From NCBI RefSeq assembly GCF_021556485.1, contig NZ_JAKGBW010000005.1:124001-188000 (forward strand): a stretch of DNA of 64,000 bases. Reading direction: 5' to 3'. The translations under genes were made by a program, and so were the position numbers. Under the pieces are notes generated by a model. That model searched no databases, was not told the origin of the DNA, and saw only the letters and a list, made by a program, of their open reading frames with translations. Below are positions 54,435-62,821 of the stretch, piece after piece. Position 1 is the stretch's first letter. Each line of letters begins with the position of its first letter. The stretch is from Oceanobacillus alkalisoli (lineage in GTDB: Bacteria > Bacillota > Bacilli > Bacillales > Amphibacillaceae).

Positions 54435-55661
54435 ATGGAATTTACCTACACAGAAAAAGTAGTTAAATTGCAGAAAAAGCTTAATGACTTCATGGAGAAG
54501 TATGTCTATCCCAACGAGAAGGTTTACAAGGAGCAGTTAAATCAACAGGAAACTAGATGGTCCACTGTACCTCCAATTATGGAAGAATTGAAAGAGAAAG
54601 CGAAGGCAGAAGGATTATGGAATTTGTTTTTACCGGAAAGTGAATATGGTGCAGGATTAACAAATCTCGAGTATGCTCCGCTTTGTGAAATAATGGGAAG
54701 ATCCATGATAGGTCCTGAAGTATTTAATTGCAGTGCACCCGATACCGGTAATATGGAAGTATTAGTACGTTATGGTTCAGAACAACAAAAAAAGCAATGG
54801 CTTGAGCCCCTTCTTGAAGGTGAAATTCGTTCATGCTTCTCGATGACAGAGCCCGATGTTGCTTCGAGTGATGCAACGAATATCGAAACGAGTATTATAA
54901 GGGATGGTGACGAATATGTTATTAATGGACGTAAATGGTGGACGTCCGGTGCTGGAGATCCTCGTTGTAAAATTTCAATCGTCATGGGAAAAAATGATCC
55001 AAAGGCAGAGAAGTATGAACAACAATCTATGATTCTTGTTCCGTTAGATACAAAAGGCGTTAAGATTGAGCGCATGCTTCCAGTTTTTGGTTATGATGAT
55101 GCGCCCCATGGTCATGCAGAAATTGTTTATGATAACGTAAGAGTTCCAGCAGAGAATATGCTTTGGGACGAAGGCAAAGGGTTTGCTATCGCTCAAGGAC
55201 GTTTAGGCCCTGGAAGAATTCATCATTGCATGCGTTTAATTGGAGCTGCGGAACGTGCACTTGAAGATCTGTGTAAGCGCGCTCAACACCGGGAAGCTTT
55301 TGGTAAGAAAATTGCTGAGCAAGGTGTTGTTCAGGAATGGATTGCAGATTCCCGTATTGAAATTGAGCAAGCACGTTTACTAACTCTAAAAGCCGCATAC
55401 ATGATGGATACGGTAGGAAATAAAGAAGCAAAAGCTGAAATTGCGATGATTAAAGTTGTTGCGCCAAGTATGGCACTTAGAGTCATTGATCGAGCCATTC
55501 AAGCACATGGTGGTGCAGGGGTTAGTGAAGATTTTACCTTAGCAAACCATTGGGCAAATTCGCGAACACTTAGACTTGCGGATGGACCAGATGAGGTGCA
55601 CCGCCGCCAACTTGCTAGATTAGAACTTAAAAAGCATAAGCTAGCTCAGGAGGTATATTAA
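54435..55661 (+). CDS. acyl-CoA dehydrogenase, ACAD10/11-like
   Basis: A 408-residue FAD enzyme. It has [20 protein letters not shown] and [33 protein letters not shown]. The usual catalytic YEG(T) Glu is replaced by Asp in ADGPDEVH, as in the ACAD10/ACAD11 and LvaC group, which works on phosphorylated 4-hydroxyacyl-CoAs rather than simple beta-oxidation substrates. ATG 54435 follows GAGGAGGAAT. First gene of a long operon that also encodes an APH-type kinase, which supports this reading. Confidence 0.85.
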   Translation: MEFTYTEKVVKLQKKLNDFMEKYVYPNEKVYKEQLNQQETRWSTVPPIMEELKEKAKAEGLWNLFLPESEYGAGLTNLEYAPLCEIMGRSMIGPEVFNCSAPDTGNMEVLVRYGSEQQKKQWLEPLLEGEIRSCFSMTEPDVASSDATNIETSIIRDGDEYVINGRKWWTSGAGDPRCKISIVMGKNDPKAEKYEQQSMILVPLDTKGVKIERMLPVFGYDDAPHGHAEIVYDNVRVPAENMLWDEGKGFAIAQGRLGPGRIHHCMRLIGAAERALEDLCKRAQHREAFGKKIAEQGVVQEWIADSRIEIEQARLLTLKAAYMMDTVGNKEAKAEIAMIKVVAPSMALRVIDRAIQAHGGAGVSEDFTLANHWANSRTLRLADGPDEVHRRQLARLELKKHKLAQEVY

Positions 55662-55662
55662 A

Positions 55663-56439
55663 GTGACTGTATTCGATTTGTTTCGATTAGAAGGAAAAAC
55701 AGCAATTATTACTGGTGGTGGACGTGGATTGGGGGCACAAATGGCACAGGCTTTTGCAGAAGCAGGAGCAAATGTTGTTGTTTGTTCCCGGAAATTGGAG
55801 TCCTGTAAAGAAACAAGTGAGGAACTAAAGAAGTTAGGAGTCGATTCGTTAGCATTTAGTTGTGATGTAACGAACCATGACGATATAAAGAGGGTTGTTA
55901 AAGAAACGGTAGAACATTTCGGGTCCATTGATATTTTAGTGAATAACAGCGGAGCTACATGGGGTGCATCAGTTGTTGATATGCCAATAGAGGCATGGCA
56001 TAAGGTGATAGATGTGAATATTACTGGAACTTATCTCATGAGTTTAGAAGTTGGAAAGGTAATGATAGACCAAAATAAAGGGAAAATTATCAATATCGCT
56101 TCGATCGCCGGTTTTGGCGGTACAAACCCTGAAGTAATGGATACGATAGGATATAATACGAGCAAAGGTGCTGTTATAACGTTTACAAAAGATTTGGCAG
56201 TAAAATGGGGAAAACATAATATAAATGTAAATGCGATCGCCCCAGGTTTTTTTCCAACAAAAATGGCACGGGGATTATTAGAAAAAGGCGGAGACGAAAT
56301 TTTACAAGGAACACCCTTGAATCGATTTGGGAATGACCAAGATTTGAAAGGAGCTGCATTATTTCTCGCGTCAAAAGCATCGGACTTTGTAACAGGTGAT
56401 ATTTTAACTGTTGATGGCGGATCTCACGCTTTTGCTTAG
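55663..56439 (+). CDS. short-chain dehydrogenase/reductase
   Basis: A 258-residue classical SDR: TGGGRGLG cofactor loop, NNSG (VNNSGATWG, the NNAG variant), catalytic Ser (IASIAGFGG), Tyr/Lys (YNTSKG) and VDGGSHAF end. An Arg after the second strand (CSRKLE) suggests NADP(H). GTG 55663 begins one base after the previous stop and uses CAGGAGG. In the levulinate-type pathway an SDR acts on the hydroxyacyl-CoA; the same role is possible here. Confidence 0.85.
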   Translation: MTVFDLFRLEGKTAIITGGGRGLGAQMAQAFAEAGANVVVCSRKLESCKETSEELKKLGVDSLAFSCDVTNHDDIKRVVKETVEHFGSIDILVNNSGATWGASVVDMPIEAWHKVIDVNITGTYLMSLEVGKVMIDQNKGKIINIASIAGFGGTNPEVMDTIGYNTSKGAVITFTKDLAVKWGKHNINVNAIAPGFFPTKMARGLLEKGGDEILQGTPLNRFGNDQDLKGAALFLASKASDFVTGDILTVDGGSHAFA

Positions 56440-56504
56440 TGAAATATTACAGACCTTGTGGTAAGTTAAGAGTAACAAAATTATAAACTTGCGAGGTCAG
56501 ACAA

Positions 56505-57068
56505 ATGAAAAGTGAAATTGTAAAACAAAGTATTTTATTATTTGAAAAAAAGGGCTTTAGTACCACTTCCATTCAAGATATAGTGGATGAACTAGATGTT
56601 ACAAAAGGTACATTTTATTACTACTATTCTAGTAAAGAGCAATTATTAATGGATATTCATGAGGAATATATAACAAAATTATTAGAAGCTCAGTATGAAA
56701 TTATAAACAGAAGTTACACATCATATAAAGACCAATTAATTGAAATTATTCGTTTAATAATTACAGACATTGTTGAAAATGGTTCAAGTGCTCGTGTCTT
56801 TTTCCGTGAGATGCGACATTTATCCGAAAAGCACATTAAAATAATCAAAGAGAAGCGTAAACAATTCCGCTTAAATATTGAAAGTATTGTTGAGGAAGGA
56901 ATTAAACATGGGGAAATTAGAGATGATTTACGTCCAGATATGATTTCATTTGGAATAGTTGGGATAACAAACTGGAGTTATAATTGGTATAAAACAGAAG
57001 GTGAAGTAACGCCAGAACAATTGGTATCCATTTATTCTAAAATGATACTAACTGGTATAGAAAAGTAG
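56505..57068 (+). CDS. TetR/AcrR family regulator
   Basis: A 187-residue regulator. N-terminal helix-turn-helix (GFSTTSIQDIVDELDVTKGTFYYYYSSKEQLLMDI) followed by an all-helical ligand domain that resembles the FadR/YsiA-like group (RVFFREMRHLSEKH...). It probably binds an acyl-CoA and represses the flanking operon at the shared ATACTATCCGGT motif (54383 and 57135). ATG 56505 follows GCGAGG. The gene is transcribed with the catabolic genes. Confidence 0.85.
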   Translation: MKSEIVKQSILLFEKKGFSTTSIQDIVDELDVTKGTFYYYYSSKEQLLMDIHEEYITKLLEAQYEIINRSYTSYKDQLIEIIRLIITDIVENGSSARVFFREMRHLSEKHIKIIKEKRKQFRLNIESIVEEGIKHGEIRDDLRPDMISFGIVGITNWSYNWYKTEGEVTPEQLVSIYSKMILTGIEK

Positions 57069-57126
57069 TATTGTAACTTTGGCTCTACAAATTTCATTTT
57101 TACTATTTACTAATAGAATATGCTTT

Positions 57127-57148
57127 GCATGCTGACCGGATAGTATGC
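57127..57148. promoter_or_regulatory. candidate TetR operator 2
   Basis: GCATGCTGACCGGATAGTATGC is a 22-bp imperfect palindrome (GCAT/ATGC arms, CCGG centre) containing the inverted 12-mer ACCGGATAGTAT shared with operator 1. It precedes the kinase gene by 68 bases, so the operon may have a second promoter here. Confidence 0.5.
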
Positions 57149-57215
57149 AAACGAAAGTCCCGACATATTGCTAAGAAGCTGCATAATGAGCAGTGTCGTG
57201 AGAGGAGATAGATAG

Positions 57216-58283
57216 GTGAAATCTTTATATAGAGACACAATGCCTGTTAGAAAAGGTGAAGAGCTGGATAGGAAAACACTTTATCATTATATTCGGGAAA
57301 AGATGCCTGAAGTTCCAAGTGGAGAATTAGAAATTGAACAATTCGGTGCAGGAGCATCTAACCTTACCTATCTATTGCGAATAGGAGCGTGGGAGGCAGT
57401 ATTACGACGACCTCCCCTTGGACCGGTTGCTCCAAAAGCTCATGATATGGAAAGGGAATACAAGATATTATCTAGTTTATATCCATTATACCCAACAGCA
57501 CCAAAACCTTATCACTTTTCGAAAAATGAGGAAGTTGTGGGAAGCCCTTTTTTTATCATGGAACGCAGAAAAGGCATAGTTCTTGATTCAACTTTTCCTG
57601 AAGGGGTAACTTATGACGAGCAATTAGGAAAGAAAATTTCAAAATTAATGGTTGAAAGATTAGTTGAATTACATCGTATTGATTATAAAAAAACAGAATT
57701 AGTGCATATCACAAAACCAGATGGATTCATGGAGCGTCAAGTAGCTGGTTGGATTAAGCGTTATGATAACGCAAAGACAAGTGAGATTTCTGGACTCAAA
57801 GAATTAACAAATTGGATGCAGAAAAGTATTCCATCTTCACCTAAACCGACAATTATTCATTATGATTATAAACTAAATAATGCAATGTTTTCTGAGGACT
57901 TTAGTGAAATGATTGGTTTGTTTGATTGGGAGATGACAACTGTCGGTGATCCCCTTGCAGATTTAGGTGTTGCTTTATCGTATTGGACACAGCCAGATGA
58001 TCCTGAACAATTGAAAACAGGGTTAGGAAAAGCATCTGTAACAACATGGGGGGGATTTTTTACTCGAGAAGAATTTTCGGAACATTACGCAAATAGGAGC
58101 GGTCGTGACGTATCAATGATTAATTTTTACCTTACTTTTGCTTACTTTAAACTAGCGGTAATATGTCAACAAATTTATTATCGGTACTTTAAGGGACAGA
58201 CGAGTGATCCAAGATTTGCTCAGCTAGATCAATATACAGAAACTTTAATTCAATATGCATTGGATTCTGCGAGGGGGCTGTGA
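57216..58283 (+). CDS. APH-type phosphotransferase (ACAD10/11 or LvaA-like kinase)
   Basis: A 355-residue protein kinase-like phosphotransferase. Signatures: FGAGASNLTYLLRIGAWEAVLRRPP (P-loop side), the catalytic loop IIHYDYKLNNAMF (HxD...N) and DWEMTTVGDPLADLGVAL (metal Asp). The DWE-GDPLADLG form is that of the kinase domain fused to acyl-CoA dehydrogenase in ACAD10/11 and of LvaA, which phosphorylate 4-hydroxyacyl-CoA. Here it is a separate gene in the operon of an ACAD10/11-type dehydrogenase. GTG 57216 follows GAGAGGAG. True aminoglycoside resistance is unlikely. Confidence 0.82.
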   Translation: MKSLYRDTMPVRKGEELDRKTLYHYIREKMPEVPSGELEIEQFGAGASNLTYLLRIGAWEAVLRRPPLGPVAPKAHDMEREYKILSSLYPLYPTAPKPYHFSKNEEVVGSPFFIMERRKGIVLDSTFPEGVTYDEQLGKKISKLMVERLVELHRIDYKKTELVHITKPDGFMERQVAGWIKRYDNAKTSEISGLKELTNWMQKSIPSSPKPTIIHYDYKLNNAMFSEDFSEMIGLFDWEMTTVGDPLADLGVALSYWTQPDDPEQLKTGLGKASVTTWGGFFTREEFSEHYANRSGRDVSMINFYLTFAYFKLAVICQQIYYRYFKGQTSDPRFAQLDQYTETLIQYALDSARGL

Positions 58284-58287
58284 TTCG

Positions 58288-59043
58288 TTGAAAGTTCATT
58301 TGCTTCTCAAAAAGGAAGAAATAGATACGGTACAAATGAGTGACGATAAAATTGCAGTTGTGTTTGATGTATTACTGGCAACCTCCACAATCATTTCATG
58401 TTTGCAATTTGGTGCAAAAGAAGTAATCCCTGTAATGAATGGGGAAGAAGCAATTCTTATGGCTAAGGGTTATAAAACAGAGGATGTTGCCCTCGTTGGG
58501 GAATATGACGGTATTACAATTGATGGTTTTTTAAGCCCAGCCCCATCAAGATTAGAAGAACATGTAAAGAATAAAACAGTCTTACTATCTACTACGAATG
58601 GAACCGTTGCGATACGGCAATCAGCTCCAGCGAAAGAGGTTTATATTGCTTCCTTGTTAAATGGAGAGGCTGTAAGTAAACAGATTATAAAGACCTATGA
58701 TAATGAGACAATAATTGTCGTTTGCTCTGGATCATCGAATCAATTTTGTCTTGAAGATTTTTATGGGGCTGGTTATTTTATTGAGCAATTGGTAAAAGAG
58801 TATGGTTTAAATAATATTGAATTAACGGATAGCGCATTAGCATCTAGAATATTCTATCAAAATTTATCCCATGAAGCCTATAATGTTCTAAGTGAATCAA
58901 GAGTTGGCCAAATGCTACACTCCCACGAACTCCAACAAGATCTAGCATTTGTTAGCAAACAAGGTGAATCATCGATTATACCCATACTATTGGAAAAGAA
59001 AATAATTTGTTTGGAAAAAATGGAAACTTGTAAGGGAAAATAA
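58288..59043 (+). CDS. ComB-like 2-phosphosulfolactate phosphatase family protein
   Basis: A 251-residue ComB-family phosphatase. Recognisable: VVFDVLLATSTIISCLQFGA, GEYDGITIDGFLSPAPS, LLSTTNGTVAI and CSGSSNQFCLEDFYGAG. ComB hydrolyses 2-phosphosulfolactate in coenzyme M or sulfolactate formation, with magnesium. The family's DVLRAT Arg is Leu here, hinting at a different phosphate ester. No comA or comC is nearby; instead it sits just after a hydroxyacyl kinase gene, so it may remove misplaced phosphates. TTG 58288 (GAGGGGG site) is chosen over an overlapping ATG inside the kinase gene. Confidence 0.78.
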   Translation: MKVHLLLKKEEIDTVQMSDDKIAVVFDVLLATSTIISCLQFGAKEVIPVMNGEEAILMAKGYKTEDVALVGEYDGITIDGFLSPAPSRLEEHVKNKTVLLSTTNGTVAIRQSAPAKEVYIASLLNGEAVSKQIIKTYDNETIIVVCSGSSNQFCLEDFYGAGYFIEQLVKEYGLNNIELTDSALASRIFYQNLSHEAYNVLSESRVGQMLHSHELQQDLAFVSKQGESSIIPILLEKKIICLEKMETCKGK

Positions 59044-59069
59044 TGAGTGAGAATCGGGAGGAAAGTGGA

Positions 59070-60047
59070 ATGATGAAAGGAATTCAATTTAAAGAATTTG
59101 GTGGTCCCGATGTGTTGGAACTCATCGAGATGGAAATACCAGCATTTAGTCAAGATGAAGTATTAATTGAAGTAAAAGCTATTGGTGTGAATTATGCTGA
59201 TACCGCCAGGAGGGAAGGTAATTATGTTGTACCGACACCGTTACCATTTGTTCCAGGCGCAGAAATCGCAGGGGTAGTAAAGAAGGTTGGAAAAAATGTC
59301 CAAGATATAAAGGAAGGAATGCGAGTTGTAACGTTAATCGGTTCAGGAGGGTATGCGGAATATGCTGTTGTGCATCCGAGTCAGCTAATTCCTATTCCTA
59401 AAGATGTGTCTTTCGAAAGAGCTGTTGCATTACCACTACAAGGGTTAAGTGCTTATCATATTTTGAAAACAATGGGGAGATTGGAAGAAGGAGAAACAGT
59501 GCTTGTTCACGCAGCTGCGGGAGGAGTCGGCTCTATTGCAGTACAGCTTGCCAAAAAAATAGGAGCAAAAAAAGTGATCGCAACGGCAAGTACGAAGGAG
59601 AAATTAGCTTTTGCAAAGGAGATGGGAGCGAACTACACTGTTAATTATTCAGAAGATGGATGGGAGAAGGAAATCCGTGAATTAACAGATGGTAAAGGTG
59701 TTGATTTAGCTCTAGAAATGGTAGGGGGAGAGGTTTTTAATAAAACAGTGAAATGCTTGGCCGCTTTTGGTAGGCTCGTCATTTATGGCGCAGCGAGCGG
59801 TGAACAGTCAGAATTTGATCCAAGAATTTTAATGCGACGTAATCAATCAATTATTGGATTTTTCCTACCACAGATAATGAGTAAACCTGCTTTGTATCAA
59901 AAGAGCTTACAGGAACTACTAGAGTATATGAATAACGGTGAATTAGTACTCACAATTGGCGGAACTTATCCATTAAGCGACGCTGCCAAAGTTCATAGGA
60001 AGTTGCAGGGAAGAGAAACAAAAGGAAAGCTTGTGTTACTTCCGTAG
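59070..60047 (+). CDS. quinone oxidoreductase-like MDR family dehydrogenase
   Basis: A 325-residue zinc-free medium-chain reductase. GroES-like N-terminal part (about 1-125; GVNYADTARREGNY) and NADPH-binding Rossmann part (VLVHAAAGGVGSIAVQLAKKIGAKKVIATAS). QOR members reduce enones or quinones, and some reduce enoyl-CoA. ATG 59070 has GGGAGGAAAG just upstream; an ATG nine codons earlier overlaps the comB-like stop and is weaker. In this operon an enoyl or enone reduction step is plausible. Confidence 0.82.
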   Translation: MMKGIQFKEFGGPDVLELIEMEIPAFSQDEVLIEVKAIGVNYADTARREGNYVVPTPLPFVPGAEIAGVVKKVGKNVQDIKEGMRVVTLIGSGGYAEYAVVHPSQLIPIPKDVSFERAVALPLQGLSAYHILKTMGRLEEGETVLVHAAAGGVGSIAVQLAKKIGAKKVIATASTKEKLAFAKEMGANYTVNYSEDGWEKEIRELTDGKGVDLALEMVGGEVFNKTVKCLAAFGRLVIYGAASGEQSEFDPRILMRRNQSIIGFFLPQIMSKPALYQKSLQELLEYMNNGELVLTIGGTYPLSDAAKVHRKLQGRETKGKLVLLP

Positions 60048-60090
60048 TAAAGATAATTTCATGCAATAGCTAAAGAGGAGGAGTCTATAC

Positions 60091-61740
60091 ATGAATAAAA
60101 ATCATTTTAAGTTTTGGCCGCCTCGTTTATCTAAAAGTTTAACAATACCGAAGACAACCATATATGATAACCTAGTCATTTCAACAAAAAAATATCCTGA
60201 TAAAATTGCCATACATTATTATGGAAGAAGTATTACGTATACAGAGCTACTTGAGGAAGTCGAGATACTTGCTGGGTATTTAAAAAAGAAATTAGGGGTA
60301 GAAAAGCAAGAGAAAGTATTGTTGTTTATGCAGAATTCTCCACAATACCTCATAAGCTTCTTTGCTATTTTGCGCCTACGGGCTGTAGTTGTTCCAATTA
60401 ATCCGATGAGCACGACGCAGGACTTAGCGTTTTATGTGAAGGATTGCAATATTAATTATGCAATTATTGGGGAGGAATTGTATGACAATATAGTCCCATT
60501 AATAAAAGAAACTTCCTTGAATAATATCATAGTAACTTCGTATTCCGAATACTCAGGTGAGTATAACGAGAATAATGATTTCAAACCTAATCTTGCGAAT
60601 AATAATCAAAAGCTATCTAATGTTATTTTTTGGAAAGATGCTTTAAGTGAAACCTATCAAATAGATGAATATGATGGCTTAGAAGATGATGTAGCAATGA
60701 TTCCCTATACGTCTGGAACAACAGGGATGCCGAAAGGATGTATTCACCCCAATAGAACAATTCAGGCAAATACTGTAGGAGCAAGCCTATGGATGAATAT
60801 GACAGCTGATGCGATTCCATTGTTAACTCTACCATTATTTCATGTAACAGGGTTAATTCACAGTGCACTTGCCCCTATTCAATCAGGTAGTACGATCGTG
60901 ATGATGACCCGTTGGAATCGTGATTATGCAGCGAAGGAAATGGAGAGACATGGTTGTACACATTGGATTAATATAAGCACGATGTTAATAGACTTTTTAT
61001 CAAATCCAAATATGAATAGTTATAGCTTATCTTCCTTACAAGTAATAGGAGGTGGAGGAGCACCGCTTCCGGAAGCAGTAGGAGAACAATTGTATGAGAG
61101 AACAGGTCTTCGTTATTATGAGGGATACGGTCTGACAGAGACCATATCACATACGCACTTCAATCCACCAAATCGTCCTAAATTACAATGCTTGGGAATC
61201 CCTTCATTTGATGTGGATGCTAGAGTAATAGACCTAGCTACGGGAAGTGAGGTTGGACCTCATGAACTAGGAGAGCTTGTGGTCAATGGGCCCCAAGTCT
61301 TTTCCGGCTATTACAATCGAGAGGATGAGAATAAGGTATCACATATAGAGATAGATGGAAAACAGTTTTTTCGAACAGGTGATATTGTGAAAATGGATGA
61401 AGAAGGGTACTTTTTTATTGTGGATCGATTAAAGCGAATGATAAATGCTTCAGGATTTAAAATATGGCCGACAGAAGTAGAAGCTATCTTATATAAGCAT
61501 CCAGCCGTTGAACAGGCATGTGTAGTAAGTGCTCCAGATAAAAAGCGTGGAGAAACTGTAAAAGCCTTTATCATATTGAAGACTGATTTTATCGGTAAAA
61601 TAAAGGAAGATGAAATTATAGAATGGTCGAAAAGTCAAATGGCAGCGTATAAATATCCACGTATTATTGAGTTTGTCGAAAGCTTTCCAACAACTTCAAG
61701 TGGAAAAATATTATGGAGAGAATTACAAGAGAAAAGCTAA
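60091..61740 (+). CDS. acyl-CoA synthetase (AMP-forming)
   Basis: A 549-residue ANL-superfamily ligase. P-loop YTSGTTGMPKGCIHP, A5 motif YEGYGLTET, A7 ATP motif TGDIVKMDEEGYFFIVDRLKRMI and the A10 lysine at PTTSSGKILWRE. It activates a carboxylic acid as acyl-AMP then acyl-CoA. GAGGAGGAG precedes ATG 60091. It would supply the CoA ester that the kinase and dehydrogenase of this operon need. A second ligase begins at 62822. Confidence 0.9.
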   Translation: MNKNHFKFWPPRLSKSLTIPKTTIYDNLVISTKKYPDKIAIHYYGRSITYTELLEEVEILAGYLKKKLGVEKQEKVLLFMQNSPQYLISFFAILRLRAVVVPINPMSTTQDLAFYVKDCNINYAIIGEELYDNIVPLIKETSLNNIIVTSYSEYSGEYNENNDFKPNLANNNQKLSNVIFWKDALSETYQIDEYDGLEDDVAMIPYTSGTTGMPKGCIHPNRTIQANTVGASLWMNMTADAIPLLTLPLFHVTGLIHSALAPIQSGSTIVMMTRWNRDYAAKEMERHGCTHWINISTMLIDFLSNPNMNSYSLSSLQVIGGGGAPLPEAVGEQLYERTGLRYYEGYGLTETISHTHFNPPNRPKLQCLGIPSFDVDARVIDLATGSEVGPHELGELVVNGPQVFSGYYNREDENKVSHIEIDGKQFFRTGDIVKMDEEGYFFIVDRLKRMINASGFKIWPTEVEAILYKHPAVEQACVVSAPDKKRGETVKAFIILKTDFIGKIKEDEIIEWSKSQMAAYKYPRIIEFVESFPTTSSGKILWRELQEKS

Positions 61741-61780
61741 CAGAATCTATTATTTTAAATCCTTTAAGGAGTTGATAGGT

Positions 61781-62743
61781 TTGGGCGAATGGATTGAAAC
61801 GGTCACAGGTAAGATTCCTGTCGAAGATATGGGAAAGACATTAATCCATGAACATTTTATATTTGGCTATCCAGGATACAGTGGTGATGTAACGAATGGT
61901 CCCATTAATGCAGACGAAGCGTTAAGTGCGGGAACAAAGGCTGCAAATGCTGTTAAGAAGTATGGAATTAAAACAGTTGTAGATCCAACCCCCAATGAAT
62001 GTGGTAGAAATCCTGAACTATTAAAACAAATATCTGAGGCTACAGGGATTCAGATAGTTTGTTCTACTGGCTATTATTATGAAGGGGAAGGGGCTACAAC
62101 CTATTTTAAGTTTCGCGATTCGTTAGGAACGGCGAAAAAGGATATTTATGAAATGTTCATGACGGAGATCAACGAAGGTATAGCAGGGACTGATATTAAA
62201 CCAGGAATAATTAAGCTTGCTTCAAGTAAGGATGAAATCACCCCGTATGAAAAAATGTTTTTCGATATAGCAGCAGAGGTGCATAAAGAAACAGGTATTC
62301 GAATTATTACGCATACGCAGATGGGGACAATGGGACCTGAGCAGGCTAGATTGCTTATTGAATTAGGAGTAGAACCATCTAAAATTATTATCGGTCATAT
62401 GTGTGGCAATACAAATATTGATTATCAAAGAGATACTTTAAAAACTGGAGTAAAAATTGGTTTTGATCGATTTGGAATTCAAAAACTGGTTGGAGCTCCA
62501 ATGGATGAAGAGCGTATAAATACGCTTATAAAGTTACTTGAAGAGGGGTATGAAAAACAAATCATGCTCTCCCATGATTCCATTAATTACTGGCTAGGGC
62601 GTCCATTGGAAATGAACGACGACACTGCAACATTAGTAAAAGATTGGTATCCGACTCACATTTTTGAAAATATTATACCAGATTTAAAATCACGGGGTAT
62701 CTCAGAAGAAATTATTAAGCAAATGTTTTATTTAGAAACATAG
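61781..62743 (+). CDS. phosphotriesterase-like lactonase family metalloenzyme
   Basis: A 320-residue TIM-barrel amidohydrolase of the PTE/PLL family. Metal His pair in LIHEHFIFGYPG (HxH), bridging Lys position in DIKPGIIKLASS, His ligands in IRIITHTQMGT and IIIGHMCGNTN, and the metal Asp in QIMLSHDSINYW. PLL members hydrolyse lactones, notably gamma- and delta-lactones, with promiscuous phosphotriesterase activity. TTG 61781 follows AAGGAG and fits the family N-terminus (ETVTGKIPVEDMGKTLIHEH); a longer frame overlaps the ligase gene. It would open a lactone to the hydroxy acid for the ligases. Confidence 0.85.
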   Translation: MGEWIETVTGKIPVEDMGKTLIHEHFIFGYPGYSGDVTNGPINADEALSAGTKAANAVKKYGIKTVVDPTPNECGRNPELLKQISEATGIQIVCSTGYYYEGEGATTYFKFRDSLGTAKKDIYEMFMTEINEGIAGTDIKPGIIKLASSKDEITPYEKMFFDIAAEVHKETGIRIITHTQMGTMGPEQARLLIELGVEPSKIIIGHMCGNTNIDYQRDTLKTGVKIGFDRFGIQKLVGAPMDEERINTLIKLLEEGYEKQIMLSHDSINYWLGRPLEMNDDTATLVKDWYPTHIFENIIPDLKSRGISEEIIKQMFYLET

Positions 62744-62781
62744 GATGATAGAGGCGGAATGACTAGTACTAGATGTTATAT

Positions 62782-62795
62782 AGTAAGCGCTTGCA
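62782..62795. promoter_or_regulatory. CcpA cre site before the second acyl-CoA synthetase
   Basis: AGTAAGCGCTTGCA matches 13 of 14 cre positions, 27 bases before the ATG at 62822. It suggests catabolite repression of the distal ligase or of a promoter in this gap. Confidence 0.6.
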
Positions 62796-62821
62796 TAGTA
62801 ATTTTTAGGGGGTATTTGTTC

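Noticed and set aside
57216-58283. Aminoglycoside resistance gene
   Set aside because: APH fold only; the DWE-GDPLADLG signature and the operon context fit the acyl-CoA-linked kinases instead.
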